A model generated the notes under the pieces. The model did not search any database. It saw only the letters and a program-made list of their open reading frames with translations, and was not told the DNA's origin. Position numbers and translations under genes: made by a program. A DNA stretch of 47,234 nt from Pseudobdellovibrionaceae bacterium (lineage in GTDB: Bacteria; Bdellovibrionota; Bdellovibrionia; Bdellovibrionales; Bdellovibrionaceae), in NCBI GenBank assembly GCA_016785955.1, contig JAEUWH010000065.1, positions 1-47,234 on the forward strand, given 5' to 3'. Shown here piece by piece: positions 17,977 through 25,459 of the stretch; the stretch's first letter is position 1, and each line of letters starts with the position of its first letter.

Positions 17977-18489
17977 ATGTATTTATATATTATCCGCCAT
18001 GCCGTTGCGGAAGAACGTGAAGACTTTGCAAAGAAAAACACCGATGATAGCCTGCGTCCTCTGACGGCTAAGGGGAAGAAAAAACTGCAAAAGATGATTC
18101 TTGGCCTAGAAAAAGAATTTGAAAAAATGGACGTGATTGTTACAAGTCCTTATTTGCGAGCGAAACAAAGCGCGCAGATCATCGCAGAGCTTGCGGATGG
18201 GGCGACGAAGGTTGTTGAATCTGCCGAGTTAGTGCCACATGCGCCGCCGCAGGCCTTGGTGAAGTGGCTAAAGACTCAATGTGGAAAATGTAAGAAGGTC
18301 GCTGTAGTAGGACATGAGCCTCATATCAGTGCATTTACGAGTTATTTATTATCAGGAAGTTTGGTTGAAAATTTTATTGAAATGAAAAAATCGTCGGTGG
18401 CCTTGGTGGATGTTGGTAATTTTGAAGACCTTACGCCGTCGAAAGCTAAGCTGCAATGGCTGGTGTCGCCACGTATTTTGGTGGATTAA
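17977..18489 (+). CDS. sixA: Phosphohistidine phosphatase SixA
   Basis: A 170-residue histidine phosphatase of the RHG branch. The phospho-acceptor His8 is in IIRHAVAE, Arg61 is in SPYLRAKQ, and the second His113 is in VVGHEPH. In E. coli SixA removes phosphate from histidine on phosphotransfer proteins (ArcB, PtsO). ATG 17977 gives the normal family start; an ATG 33 nt earlier lies inside ppk. Its place directly behind ppk, an enzyme with a phosphohistidine intermediate, is suggestive but proves nothing. Confidence 0.9.
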   Translation: MYLYIIRHAVAEEREDFAKKNTDDSLRPLTAKGKKKLQKMILGLEKEFEKMDVIVTSPYLRAKQSAQIIAELADGATKVVESAELVPHAPPQALVKWLKTQCGKCKKVAVVGHEPHISAFTSYLLSGSLVENFIEMKKSSVALVDVGNFEDLTPSKAKLQWLVSPRILVD

Positions 18490-18590
18490 AAAGAAAACTC
18501 TGAGTACAAAAACAAGGAACCTGTAGAGAAAGCATCATCTGACTTTGTTGATGGTCCGTTTCACATCTGGTGTTTTTTTAACAGGTCCCC

Positions 18591-18633
18591 AGTCTTTGCA
18601 AAGACTCATTCTGAGGCGAGTCTTTGGCAAAGA
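18591..18633. repeat. Four alternating complementary segments between convergent genes
   Basis: AGTCTTTG (18591-18598), CAAAGACTC (18599-18607), GAGTCTTTG (18618-18626) and GCAAAGA (18627-18633) lie in a row. Segments 1 and 2 make a 16-bp palindrome. Segments 2 and 3 make a perfect 9-bp hairpin with a 10-nt loop ATTCTGAGGC, and segments 3 and 4 make a third pairing. No long T run follows on either strand. It sits between the sixA stop and the stop of the next, minus-strand gene. Confidence 0.55.
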
Positions 18634-18649
18634 ATTTAAATTTCAAAAT

Positions 18650-19240
18650 TTAGTGTTGTTGGCATCCACCGATAGTACATACTTTGTATTCATTTAAACC
18701 GTTGTAGATTTCTTGTAAGCCAATAGTTTTTGACGCTCCATTAGTGAATGTCAAAACAACAGAGCTTCCGCCGTTGGCACCCTTCATGTCTGAAACGTTG
18801 AAGTAAGGAACACCCAGTCTTTCGTCGTTAGTCGTGTTCACCAACCATTGAACTTTATTATTCAAACCAACAACGCCGATTTTACCCGTAGTGGTTAGTA
18901 CAAACAAACGACCTGCATACTGCTTGGCTTCTTTGATTTGTCCTTCCATATCGATGACTCGGTAGCTGCAACGAGACGGCGATGATGGAGATGTGATAAT
19001 AGAAATCAAATCGTTGTTATCCATCAAAACTGTTCGTTCAACACCATCTTGCTGTCCTGGTTGAACTTCAGCACACTTGCTTTTTCCACTTTGGATTTTT
19101 TGACTAATGTTTTGTGAGAGACTTGCTAAAAGAGAAGGTTTGCCAGCGCATGCACTTTTGATGTTGTTCACGCACGTTGCAACTTCAGCAGCTTGGCCGA
19201 CAGCCGCAATTGTCATAAGGCCTAATAATAACATTTTCAT
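18650..19240 (-). CDS. Secreted Cys-containing hypothetical protein
   Basis: A 196-residue protein with a signal peptide (MKMLLLGLMTIAAVGQAA, cleavage near residue 18). The mature chain has six Cys (two early ones in CVNNIKSAC, two central, two near the end in CTIGGC), consistent with disulfides in the periplasm. The middle has short strand-rich phrases such as YRVIDMEGQIKEAKQYAGRL and LFVLTTTGKIGVVGLN, so a small beta fold is likely. No family recognised. ATG 19240 has AAAAGGA 5 nt upstream; a longer frame 39 nt upstream adds an implausible N-terminus. Confidence 0.7.
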   Translation of the reverse strand: MKMLLLGLMTIAAVGQAAEVATCVNNIKSACAGKPSLLASLSQNISQKIQSGKSKCAEVQPGQQDGVERTVLMDNNDLISIITSPSSPSRCSYRVIDMEGQIKEAKQYAGRLFVLTTTGKIGVVGLNNKVQWLVNTTNDERLGVPYFNVSDMKGANGGSSVVLTFTNGASKTIGLQEIYNGLNEYKVCTIGGCQQH

Positions 19241-19288
19241 TTTGTTCCTTTTGTTAGTGTTGTTTGGCTTGAAGTACATTTCTATTGT

Positions 19289-19317
19289 GAATATCGTTTC
19301 TTTGCGAATATCGTTCC
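19289..19317. repeat. Direct repeat GAATATCGTT(T/C)C, 17-bp period
   Basis: GAATATCGTTTC at 19289-19300 and GAATATCGTTCC at 19306-19317 are 12-mers differing at one base. They lie 49-77 bp upstream of the secreted-protein start at 19240, a position suiting regulator half-sites in its promoter. Confidence 0.45.
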
Positions 19318-19413
19318 TGTAATTTTATGGACGATGAGAACTTTATGATATTTAAGTGAAAATATATTTTATAGGTGACAATTTGCGGTATGACACTTTT
19401 TGGCTTCGGAGTT

Positions 19414-19436
19414 TAGGCTTCTAGTCTAGGCTTCTA
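19414..19436. repeat. Direct repeat TAGGCTTCTA, 13-bp period
   Basis: Identical 10-mers at 19414-19423 and 19427-19436, with a partial third copy TTGGCTTC at 19400-19407. They are in the middle of the 379-bp gap 19241-19619, where I see no gene. Confidence 0.45.
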
Positions 19437-19583
19437 TACACGTATATGGAAAAAGGGAGGTTCGGGACTTCGGTGGTAGTTTTTTTTGAATGGACTTGGG
19501 ATGCGAATGCTTCTCTTGGTAGTCTACGTCGCGCCCTAGATAAGAGGCCCCTTTGGACCTCGAGATAAGAAAAAAAGCCAAAA

Positions 19584-19631
19584 TCAGCAACTTGATCAGA
19601 AGCTAGATTAGCAGCTTGATTAGAATCCTAA
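19584..19631 (-). repeat. Four 12-nt degenerate tandem units carrying successive in-frame stops
   Basis: Read on the minus strand the units are TTAGGATTCTAA, TCAAGCTGCTAA, TCTAGCTTCTGA and TCAAGTTGCTGA. The first holds the last codons and stop of the TIGR03545 gene. Each of the next three ends in another stop in the same frame, every four codons. Seven T on the minus strand follow within a few bases, so the end of the repeat may also serve as a terminator. Confidence 0.6.
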
Positions 19632-21680
19632 TTGTTTTTTAAGTTTTTCGGCTTGTTTTTTAGCTTCGTCTTCGGCCGCTTTTTGCGCTTTACGTTTTTC
19701 CACTTCGGCTTTTTGGCGTTCTTCTTCGATGCGGCGATTGGCTTCGGCTTCCGCTTTGGCCTTTTCGGCATTGGCACGATTTTCGATATCCTTTTGCGCT
19801 TCTTGGATTTTAGTCTCCGCTAATTTTTTTTGCTCTTCGGCTTGGGCTTGAACTTTTTTGATTTCCGCCTCGGCTTTCGTTCGCAGTTCGTTGACTTGTT
19901 TTTCTATGATTTCTTTTTGCTTATTGATTTCGTTGTCGACGAACTCTTTGATTTTCTTTTTAAGTTCTTCGATTTTCGCATTGATTTCGCGTTCGAAGCC
20001 TTTTTGTAACAATTGACCCAAATCCGAGTGGATATCCAAATCGAACCTAGGCAGAATTCCTTTGCCCTCGGCGATCATGTTCGTGGTCCTTGCCTCTTTA
20101 AATACATTGATCAAAATGCCTTCGACATCTTTGTTTTTAGCCGCGACTTGGTAATCGATGTCCTTGAACTCGTTCACGACTTTTAACGTGAGTTCTTTAT
20201 AGTTTACAAGATCGATCGTGGATCTGACACCGCCGATGGCGGATTTAAAACTGAGCGCGAGATCTGGAGATTCGACGATTTGTTTTTCTGATATCGCAAA
20301 TGATTTAACTCCCATCACGGCGTTGATCAGGGCGTCTTTCGTGCGATTGTCAAACTTCAAAGTGAACTCGAGGCCCTCGATGTTTTCCGAAGGGAATCCG
20401 CCCGTGATAGAGGCCATCGTGGGACGACCAGTGACTAATTGATTGGACGTCACATCAAGTATTTCGCCCTTTAGATTTCCATTCTTTGAATTTGGATCCG
20501 CCGAATTAAATTGAGAACTGATCATCGCCTTTTTTAACCAAAACGTAGGGTAAGCGTTGACCTTGCCAAATTCATAATTGGTTCCTCGTTCGCGTGGACG
20601 CGGCTGAATGGTGACCTCAGGTTTATTGTCTTTGTTAACAATGTTAGGTGGCGCATATTTGTAAAACAATGCCCGATAGTGATTGATTTTGGCAAAGTAA
20701 GGACCGGTGTATCGTTTAAACAGTGTCATCGCAATTGACTTGGCATCAATTTTTGGAATTTTAAAGTGGGCTTGGAGGTCCTTGATATCTTTTTCAATTT
20801 GTGTGCGGATTTCCTTTAAACCTTCATCTGTTAACTTGAGGTCTTTGTCGAAATCATTTTTAGTGGCGTTCACTTCGTCGATTTTTTTTTGCCCTTCAGA
20901 CATAATGGTTTGAACTTCGGCAACGGCTTTTTGAACCTCTTCTGGTTTTGAAAAGCCAGATGTTTTAACTTTTTTTAACCTGTCCCCCAGAGCCTGGAAC
21001 TCGGAGGCCTTGGGAAGTTTTTTTAAACGTTCTTCCCAGTCCTTTTGTTTCTGCTGCAATGTTGCTTCGAACGCTTTCATTTTTTCTTTGGAGATAAGCT
21101 TGCTTTCCAGTTTTTTCATTTCGTCAGACTCGTTGGAGCCCGACATCATATTGGCAATATTACCAAACACATTGTCGTCATACTGTGTTTTGGCTTTTTC
21201 GAGTGCTTCGTCTTTCAGCTTTTCCGCTTCCTTTTGCAATGCACTTTCTTTTTCAGGCTCTGGTGGTTTGACCTTGCCAGGTTTTTTTCTGGGTTGATCA
21301 AACGAGATATTTTCGATGGACGCTTCGTTTATAACGAATTTCACGCGCAGCAGGGCGTCCCATAATAGCGAAAAGCGAACTTCGCCAATGTTCAAATTAT
21401 TGTGCGTGGGCTTTTCCGGGTTTGTTAACTCAATACCTCCGACGCGAAGGGAAGCATCGAAGAAGCTGGTTTCGAAGGTGCGAATATTAACCTCGGCTCC
21501 GGTCGCGTGATAACCCGCAAATTCGGCCAAACTGCGCATATGAGTGTCGAAGAATAACTTAAAATAAAGCCCGATAAGTACAATAATGACCGCAAAGGGA
21601 ATAATCGCTTCCCAGCGAATAGGGCCTTTGGCTTTTTTGGGTTTCACGGGAGCGGGTGATGTCGTATTTGTATCAGCCAT
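19620..21680 (-). CDS. TIGR03545-family envelope protein
   Basis: A 686-residue protein with a Pro/Lys-rich cytoplasmic N-terminus, one membrane helix (IIPFAVIIVLIGLYFKLFF, about 26-44) and a large exported part. After the helix the chain resembles AsmA-type proteins (FETSFFDASLRVGGIEL, then LLWDALLRVKFVINEASIEN), known to span the periplasm in lipid transport. Long charged coiled-coil stretches follow at about 145-310 and 575-686, the last very rich in Glu, Lys and Ala. The neighbouring TIGR03546 gene is its usual partner as I recall the two families. It is the last gene of a five-gene operon, 12 bp after that partner. Function unknown. Confidence 0.82.
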   Translation of the reverse strand: MADTNTTSPAPVKPKKAKGPIRWEAIIPFAVIIVLIGLYFKLFFDTHMRSLAEFAGYHATGAEVNIRTFETSFFDASLRVGGIELTNPEKPTHNNLNIGEVRFSLLWDALLRVKFVINEASIENISFDQPRKKPGKVKPPEPEKESALQKEAEKLKDEALEKAKTQYDDNVFGNIANMMSGSNESDEMKKLESKLISKEKMKAFEATLQQKQKDWEERLKKLPKASEFQALGDRLKKVKTSGFSKPEEVQKAVAEVQTIMSEGQKKIDEVNATKNDFDKDLKLTDEGLKEIRTQIEKDIKDLQAHFKIPKIDAKSIAMTLFKRYTGPYFAKINHYRALFYKYAPPNIVNKDNKPEVTIQPRPRERGTNYEFGKVNAYPTFWLKKAMISSQFNSADPNSKNGNLKGEILDVTSNQLVTGRPTMASITGGFPSENIEGLEFTLKFDNRTKDALINAVMGVKSFAISEKQIVESPDLALSFKSAIGGVRSTIDLVNYKELTLKVVNEFKDIDYQVAAKNKDVEGILINVFKEARTTNMIAEGKGILPRFDLDIHSDLGQLLQKGFEREINAKIEELKKKIKEFVDNEINKQKEIIEKQVNELRTKAEAEIKKVQAQAEEQKKLAETKIQEAQKDIENRANAEKAKAEAEANRRIEEERQKAEVEKRKAQKAAEDEAKKQAEKLKKQLGF

Positions 21681-21692
21681 GGCTAGTTACTC

Positions 21693-22217
21693 CTATCCGT
21701 AGAGCGCATCGTACTTACAGTACCAGTTATAAATTGTTGTCGCCGTAAAGGCTTTCCAAGCTTTCGTTTTTTTGAATCGGTCGACGATAAGAATGCGGTA
21801 TTTAATGATCGCCGTACGAAAAGCAAAGAACGCAAACGGTGCCAAGACGACCGACAGAACCAAAGAGCCCATGACTATCGAGTTATTAAAACGCGTCATG
21901 GGAACTATCGGCATGTTGTACATCTCGACAAACAGGTCTCGCAGCGATGGATTTTCTAAAACACCTTTACCCAATTGATGCGACAAGGGATCCACAAGAT
22001 ACGCGATAAATTTGAAAAAAAAGGCACTCAGAAAAGCCGCGCCCATTTGAATTCTAAAGACAAAAACCAACATCAAAACCAAAACGGTTTGTAGAGACAG
22101 AAAAGGCGCAAACCCCAAAATCAATCCACATGCTAAACCGGCGGCCAATTGGTTATGTCCCGTATCCGAATTCAACAGTTTTAAAAAATTAAACAGTTGC
22201 TTAAAGATGAGAGTCAT
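21693..22217 (-). CDS. TIGR03546-family membrane protein (DUF2062-like)
   Basis: A 174-residue inner-membrane protein with three or four hydrophobic segments, including QLAAGLACGLILGFAPFLSL (about 23-42), a second at about 44-70, and MGSLVLSVVLAPFAFFAF near 116-133. The FAPFLSLQT phrase after a Gly-rich helix is typical of DUF2062-like proteins. It is found next to TIGR03545 and probably works with it. ATG 22217 lies 20 bp after the flippase-like gene. Confidence 0.82.
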   Translation of the reverse strand: MTLIFKQLFNFLKLLNSDTGHNQLAAGLACGLILGFAPFLSLQTVLVLMLVFVFRIQMGAAFLSAFFFKFIAYLVDPLSHQLGKGVLENPSLRDLFVEMYNMPIVPMTRFNNSIVMGSLVLSVVLAPFAFFAFRTAIIKYRILIVDRFKKTKAWKAFTATTIYNWYCKYDALYG

Positions 22218-22237
22218 TCGTTACCTCAGTATTTGTT

Positions 22238-23245
22238 CTATTTGCTGTTGACGAGTTCTATTTCGATGGATTCCAGCGTATCCTTTTTCTTGTTTTTCAC
22301 CAAATAAAAATACGCACCAATCAAGCCAAACAATAACATTAAAAGTTGATACACGGTTATAACAATAGGGCCTAATTCTGTTTGCGTACCTAGATACAAA
22401 TTGAATAAAAAATAAAAAGCCGCTTGCCCGACGCCCACCCCGGCCGGCGAAATAGGAATGGCCGTTGCCATAAAACCAATGGGCGTCACCAAAAAGTACG
22501 TGGATATGGGAACGCCCTCGCCGAACGAGCTAAAACGACCAATAAAATAAAGCAGTAAAATGACCGAACTCTGGCTTAAAAAGCTGATTCCCAATATCTT
22601 TGCTAATAACTTTTTTTCCGAACCATACAGCTGCCCAGAAATATAAAGTTTTTCCAGCTTCTCTTTGAGAGGCATTTTCTGGATCACGGTCAGTACGATC
22701 TCGTTTAGTTTTTGATTTTTCGAAAATAAAAAACAAAGCCCCACGGTAAATACAAAAAATATGAAGCCGAAAAAATAGTAGAGATTTTTTAGGGTTTCGA
22801 TACTTAATACGTGTTGGATATCATAAGTCATTGCCAACAACGCCATGATTATAATTGTGTAAAGTCCTGCCAAGCGATCCACAAAAACAGAAGAAACCGC
22901 GATTGCTTTTGATTGTGGATGGTCCTTGTAAAAATAAAATGCTTTCACCACATCGCCGCCGACTCCGCCCGGCATCGCAAAGTTAAAAAATATTCCAATT
23001 AAACTGAGCTTGTAAAGTTCCCAAGGTTTCGGATGTGTATTTTGAGTGGATAAAAGTAGTCGCCAGCGTTCGCTTACGATGAATAAGTTGATTCCGGTCA
23101 CCAGAATCGCAACGATCAAAAACTCCCAAACTAAAAAAGATCCTAGCTGCGACACATTGAATTTATCTTGCTTCACCATCCAGAAAATAATTCCCGCAGC
23201 GATGGCAATTTTTAAAATCGTCCCAAGAATCTTTTTGGCATTCAT
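22238..23245 (-). CDS. Flippase-like membrane protein, UPF0104/LPG-synthase transmembrane family
   Basis: A 335-residue polytopic inner-membrane protein with about eight hydrophobic segments. Two signatures are clear: PGGVGGDVVKAFYFYKD at about 96-112 and PISPAGVGVGQAAFYFLF at about 270-287, both typical of the membrane domain of MprF and the AglD-like proteins. The MprF synthase domain is absent, so it is not a lysyl-PG synthase; transfer or flipping of a lipid or a lipid-linked sugar is the usual guess. It begins 5 bp after kdsA, in the envelope operon. Confidence 0.85.
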   Translation of the reverse strand: MNAKKILGTILKIAIAAGIIFWMVKQDKFNVSQLGSFLVWEFLIVAILVTGINLFIVSERWRLLLSTQNTHPKPWELYKLSLIGIFFNFAMPGGVGGDVVKAFYFYKDHPQSKAIAVSSVFVDRLAGLYTIIIMALLAMTYDIQHVLSIETLKNLYYFFGFIFFVFTVGLCFLFSKNQKLNEIVLTVIQKMPLKEKLEKLYISGQLYGSEKKLLAKILGISFLSQSSVILLLYFIGRFSSFGEGVPISTYFLVTPIGFMATAIPISPAGVGVGQAAFYFLFNLYLGTQTELGPIVITVYQLLMLLFGLIGAYFYLVKNKKKDTLESIEIELVNSK

Positions 23246-23250
23246 TCGGA

Positions 23251-24111
23251 TTACTCGTATTGGGCCAGATGGGTTGCAGCGATAGCTTTTAAGTTCTTAA
23301 GCAATCCGCCAAGGTCCTTCAAAGGCAGAGACGTTGGGCCATCGCAGAGGGCTTTGTCTGGGTTGGGATGCGTTTCTAAGAAAATCCCATCAACCCCCAC
23401 CGCCATTGCCGCGCGTGCCAGAACTGGAACCATGTGCGCGCGACCACCACTGCTTTCACCCGTGGCTCCTGGAAGCTGTGTCGAGTGAGTGCAATCCATA
23501 ATCACAGGAAATCCCAAGTCACGCATTTCCACAAGCCCTGTCATGTCGTTTATAAGACGATTGTATCCGAACGTGGTTCCACGCTCACAAAGAAGAAGTT
23601 TTGAGTTCCCGGCCGCAACCGCTTTTTTTGCGATGGCTTTCATGTCCCATGGTGCTAAGAATTGGCCTTTTTTGATATGAATGACTTTGCCCGTTTGAGC
23701 CGCAGCCACCAGAAGATCAGTTTGACGGGACAGGAATGCAGGAATTTGGATGACATCTGCCACGCGAGCCATGGGCTCGACTTGGATGGTCTCGTGGACA
23801 TCGGTGATGAGCGGAACGTCTAAGGCGTTTTTAATTTTTTCCAAAGACTTCAATGCCGAATCAACACCAGGACCGCGAAAACTGCTAGCGCTTTGGCGGT
23901 TGGCTTTGTCGTACGAGCATTTTAAAATCCAAGGTATGTTCAATTCCTGAGTGATGCGCTTGATTTCTTTGCCGGTCTCTAAAACCATGCCTTCGTCTTC
24001 GATGATGTCAGGACCTGCAAATAAGACAAACTGATTTTTCAGGCCCCAAGTGTACGTGCGTCCGTTATAAGTAAAACTAACCGGTTTTTCTAAATCTTTA
24101 AATGGCGTCAT
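23251..24111 (-). CDS. kdsA: 3-deoxy-8-phosphooctulonate (KDO-8-P) synthase
   Basis: Condenses arabinose-5-phosphate and PEP in KDO synthesis for LPS; 286 residues, normal length. Family signatures are LKCSYDKANRQS (63-74), FRGPGVDSAL (78-87), TDVHE (103-107), ERGTTFGYN (176-184) and DCTHSTQLPG (206-215). Conserved metal-site positions His209, Glu246 and Asp257 are present. The position that decides metal dependence (Cys in the Aquifex type, Asn in the E. coli type) seems to be Asp35 in FAGPDIIED, which is neither. It lies 7 bp after the aminotransferase gene and 5 bp before the flippase-like gene. Confidence 0.95.
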   Translation of the reverse strand: MTPFKDLEKPVSFTYNGRTYTWGLKNQFVLFAGPDIIEDEGMVLETGKEIKRITQELNIPWILKCSYDKANRQSASSFRGPGVDSALKSLEKIKNALDVPLITDVHETIQVEPMARVADVIQIPAFLSRQTDLLVAAAQTGKVIHIKKGQFLAPWDMKAIAKKAVAAGNSKLLLCERGTTFGYNRLINDMTGLVEMRDLGFPVIMDCTHSTQLPGATGESSGGRAHMVPVLARAAMAVGVDGIFLETHPNPDKALCDGPTSLPLKDLGGLLKNLKAIAATHLAQYE

Positions 24112-24118
24112 CCGCCAT

Positions 24119-25228
24119 TTATGACATAACCTTTATGACACTATCAATAATTTTATCTTGTGTCGCTCTGTCCATATCGGGATACATCGGCAAGCTGACC
24201 ACATGGTCCGCAGCTTTTTGAGAATGTGGCCATGTTCCTTTCGGTGCCAAATTCTCTTTATACCAAGGCTGATCCGGCATTGTACGTGGATAGTGAACCA
24301 CCGTAGGGACTCCTAGCTCTTGCATTTTCTTTTGGAAATCAGCGCGATTAGGAACCATCAACGTGTACTGAGCCCAGACCGAGTCGCGATCCGATTGAAC
24401 GAAGGGCACCGAGAAACCCGCGATTTTGATTTGAGATAATTTTGAGTTGAAATAGTGGGCGATTTTTTGTCGTTGCTCGATTTCCCAGTCGTATCGGTCC
24501 ATTTTCGAAAGAAGAACTGCGCATTGAATTGTGTCTAAACGCCCGTTTATTCCCAGACGGGTGTGATAATAACGGGATTCCGAGCCATGCTCGCGAATTT
24601 CTTTCATCGCCTTATAGAGATTGTCATCGCTGGTAAATACCGCCCCGCCATCGCCGTAACAGCCAAGTGGCTTGGCAGGATAAAAACTGGTTCCCGCCGC
24701 AATAGACAGCGCCCCCGAACGTTTTCCTTTATATTTGGCGCCATAGCTTTGGGCTAAGTCCTCGATCACATACAAATTATGCTTTTTGGCAATAGCATTG
24801 ATTTCATCCATATCGGCCACTTGCCCGTACAAGGAAACCGGCATGATGGCTTTCGTTTTGGGGGTGATTAAGGCTTCAATTTTAGTCGTGTCGATGTTGA
24901 ATGTTTTTGGATCGATATCGCAGAAAATAGGTTTGGCGCCAGCAAGGACAATGGTTTCGGCCGTCGCGATAAATGAAAATGCAGTCGTGATGACTTCATG
25001 GCCTTGACCGATCCCCAACGCCATCATGGGCATCAATAGGGCGTCCGTGCCGGAAGCACACGCGAGTGCGTATTTAGATCCGGTGTGTTCAGCTAATTTT
25101 TTTTCCAGCTCCAGAACCTCGGGCCCGTTAATAAAAGCGCCGCTTTCTAACACTTTGTTGATGCGTTTTTGAATGTCTTCCTTCAGAGCGTTATACTGGG
25201 TTTTTAAATCGATAAATGGAATACTCAC
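24119..25228 (-). CDS. DegT/DnrJ/EryC1/StrS sugar aminotransferase, WbpE-like
   Basis: PLP-dependent aminotransferase acting on a nucleotide-linked keto-sugar, 369 residues. Family phrases are IPFIDLKTQYNALK at the N-terminus, SGTDALLMPMMALG, TTAFSFIATAE, IMPVSLYGQVADMDEINAIA and the PLP-lysine motif TSFYPAKPLGCYGDGGA. These match WbpE-type enzymes that aminate UDP-3-keto-sugars, but sequence alone does not give the sugar. The GTG start at 25228 has AAGGAG 6 nt upstream; a frame extending 78 nt further lacks a site. It is the first gene of the envelope operon. A palindrome CCACGCACGTGG (25299-25310) lies in its leader. Confidence 0.9.
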   Translation of the reverse strand: MSIPFIDLKTQYNALKEDIQKRINKVLESGAFINGPEVLELEKKLAEHTGSKYALACASGTDALLMPMMALGIGQGHEVITTAFSFIATAETIVLAGAKPIFCDIDPKTFNIDTTKIEALITPKTKAIMPVSLYGQVADMDEINAIAKKHNLYVIEDLAQSYGAKYKGKRSGALSIAAGTSFYPAKPLGCYGDGGAVFTSDDNLYKAMKEIREHGSESRYYHTRLGINGRLDTIQCAVLLSKMDRYDWEIEQRQKIAHYFNSKLSQIKIAGFSVPFVQSDRDSVWAQYTLMVPNRADFQKKMQELGVPTVVHYPRTMPDQPWYKENLAPKGTWPHSQKAADHVVSLPMYPDMDRATQDKIIDSVIKVMS

Positions 25229-25459
25229 AAGACTCTCCTTGTTTTGTGGAGCTTGCTGATAACAAACTCCTGTTGGCTTTTTTTGGCGTGTCCTGATACC
25301 ACGCACGTGGATCTAAATTAGGACTTGCCTTATACTAGTTTAAAAAAATAAAAATTTTAAAACTTCTTTTCTAAAATGTTAAAATTGGCACCGTCGGTCT
25401 AAGAGTGTTTCTAAAAGGGAACGTTGTTTTTTGTGTACAAGCCTTGTAGGCTGACTAGG

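Noticed and set aside
20707-21510. Several overlapping plus-strand ORFs rich in Phe and Ser
   Set aside because: They are antisense shadows of the Lys/Glu-rich coiled-coil part of the TIGR03545 gene.
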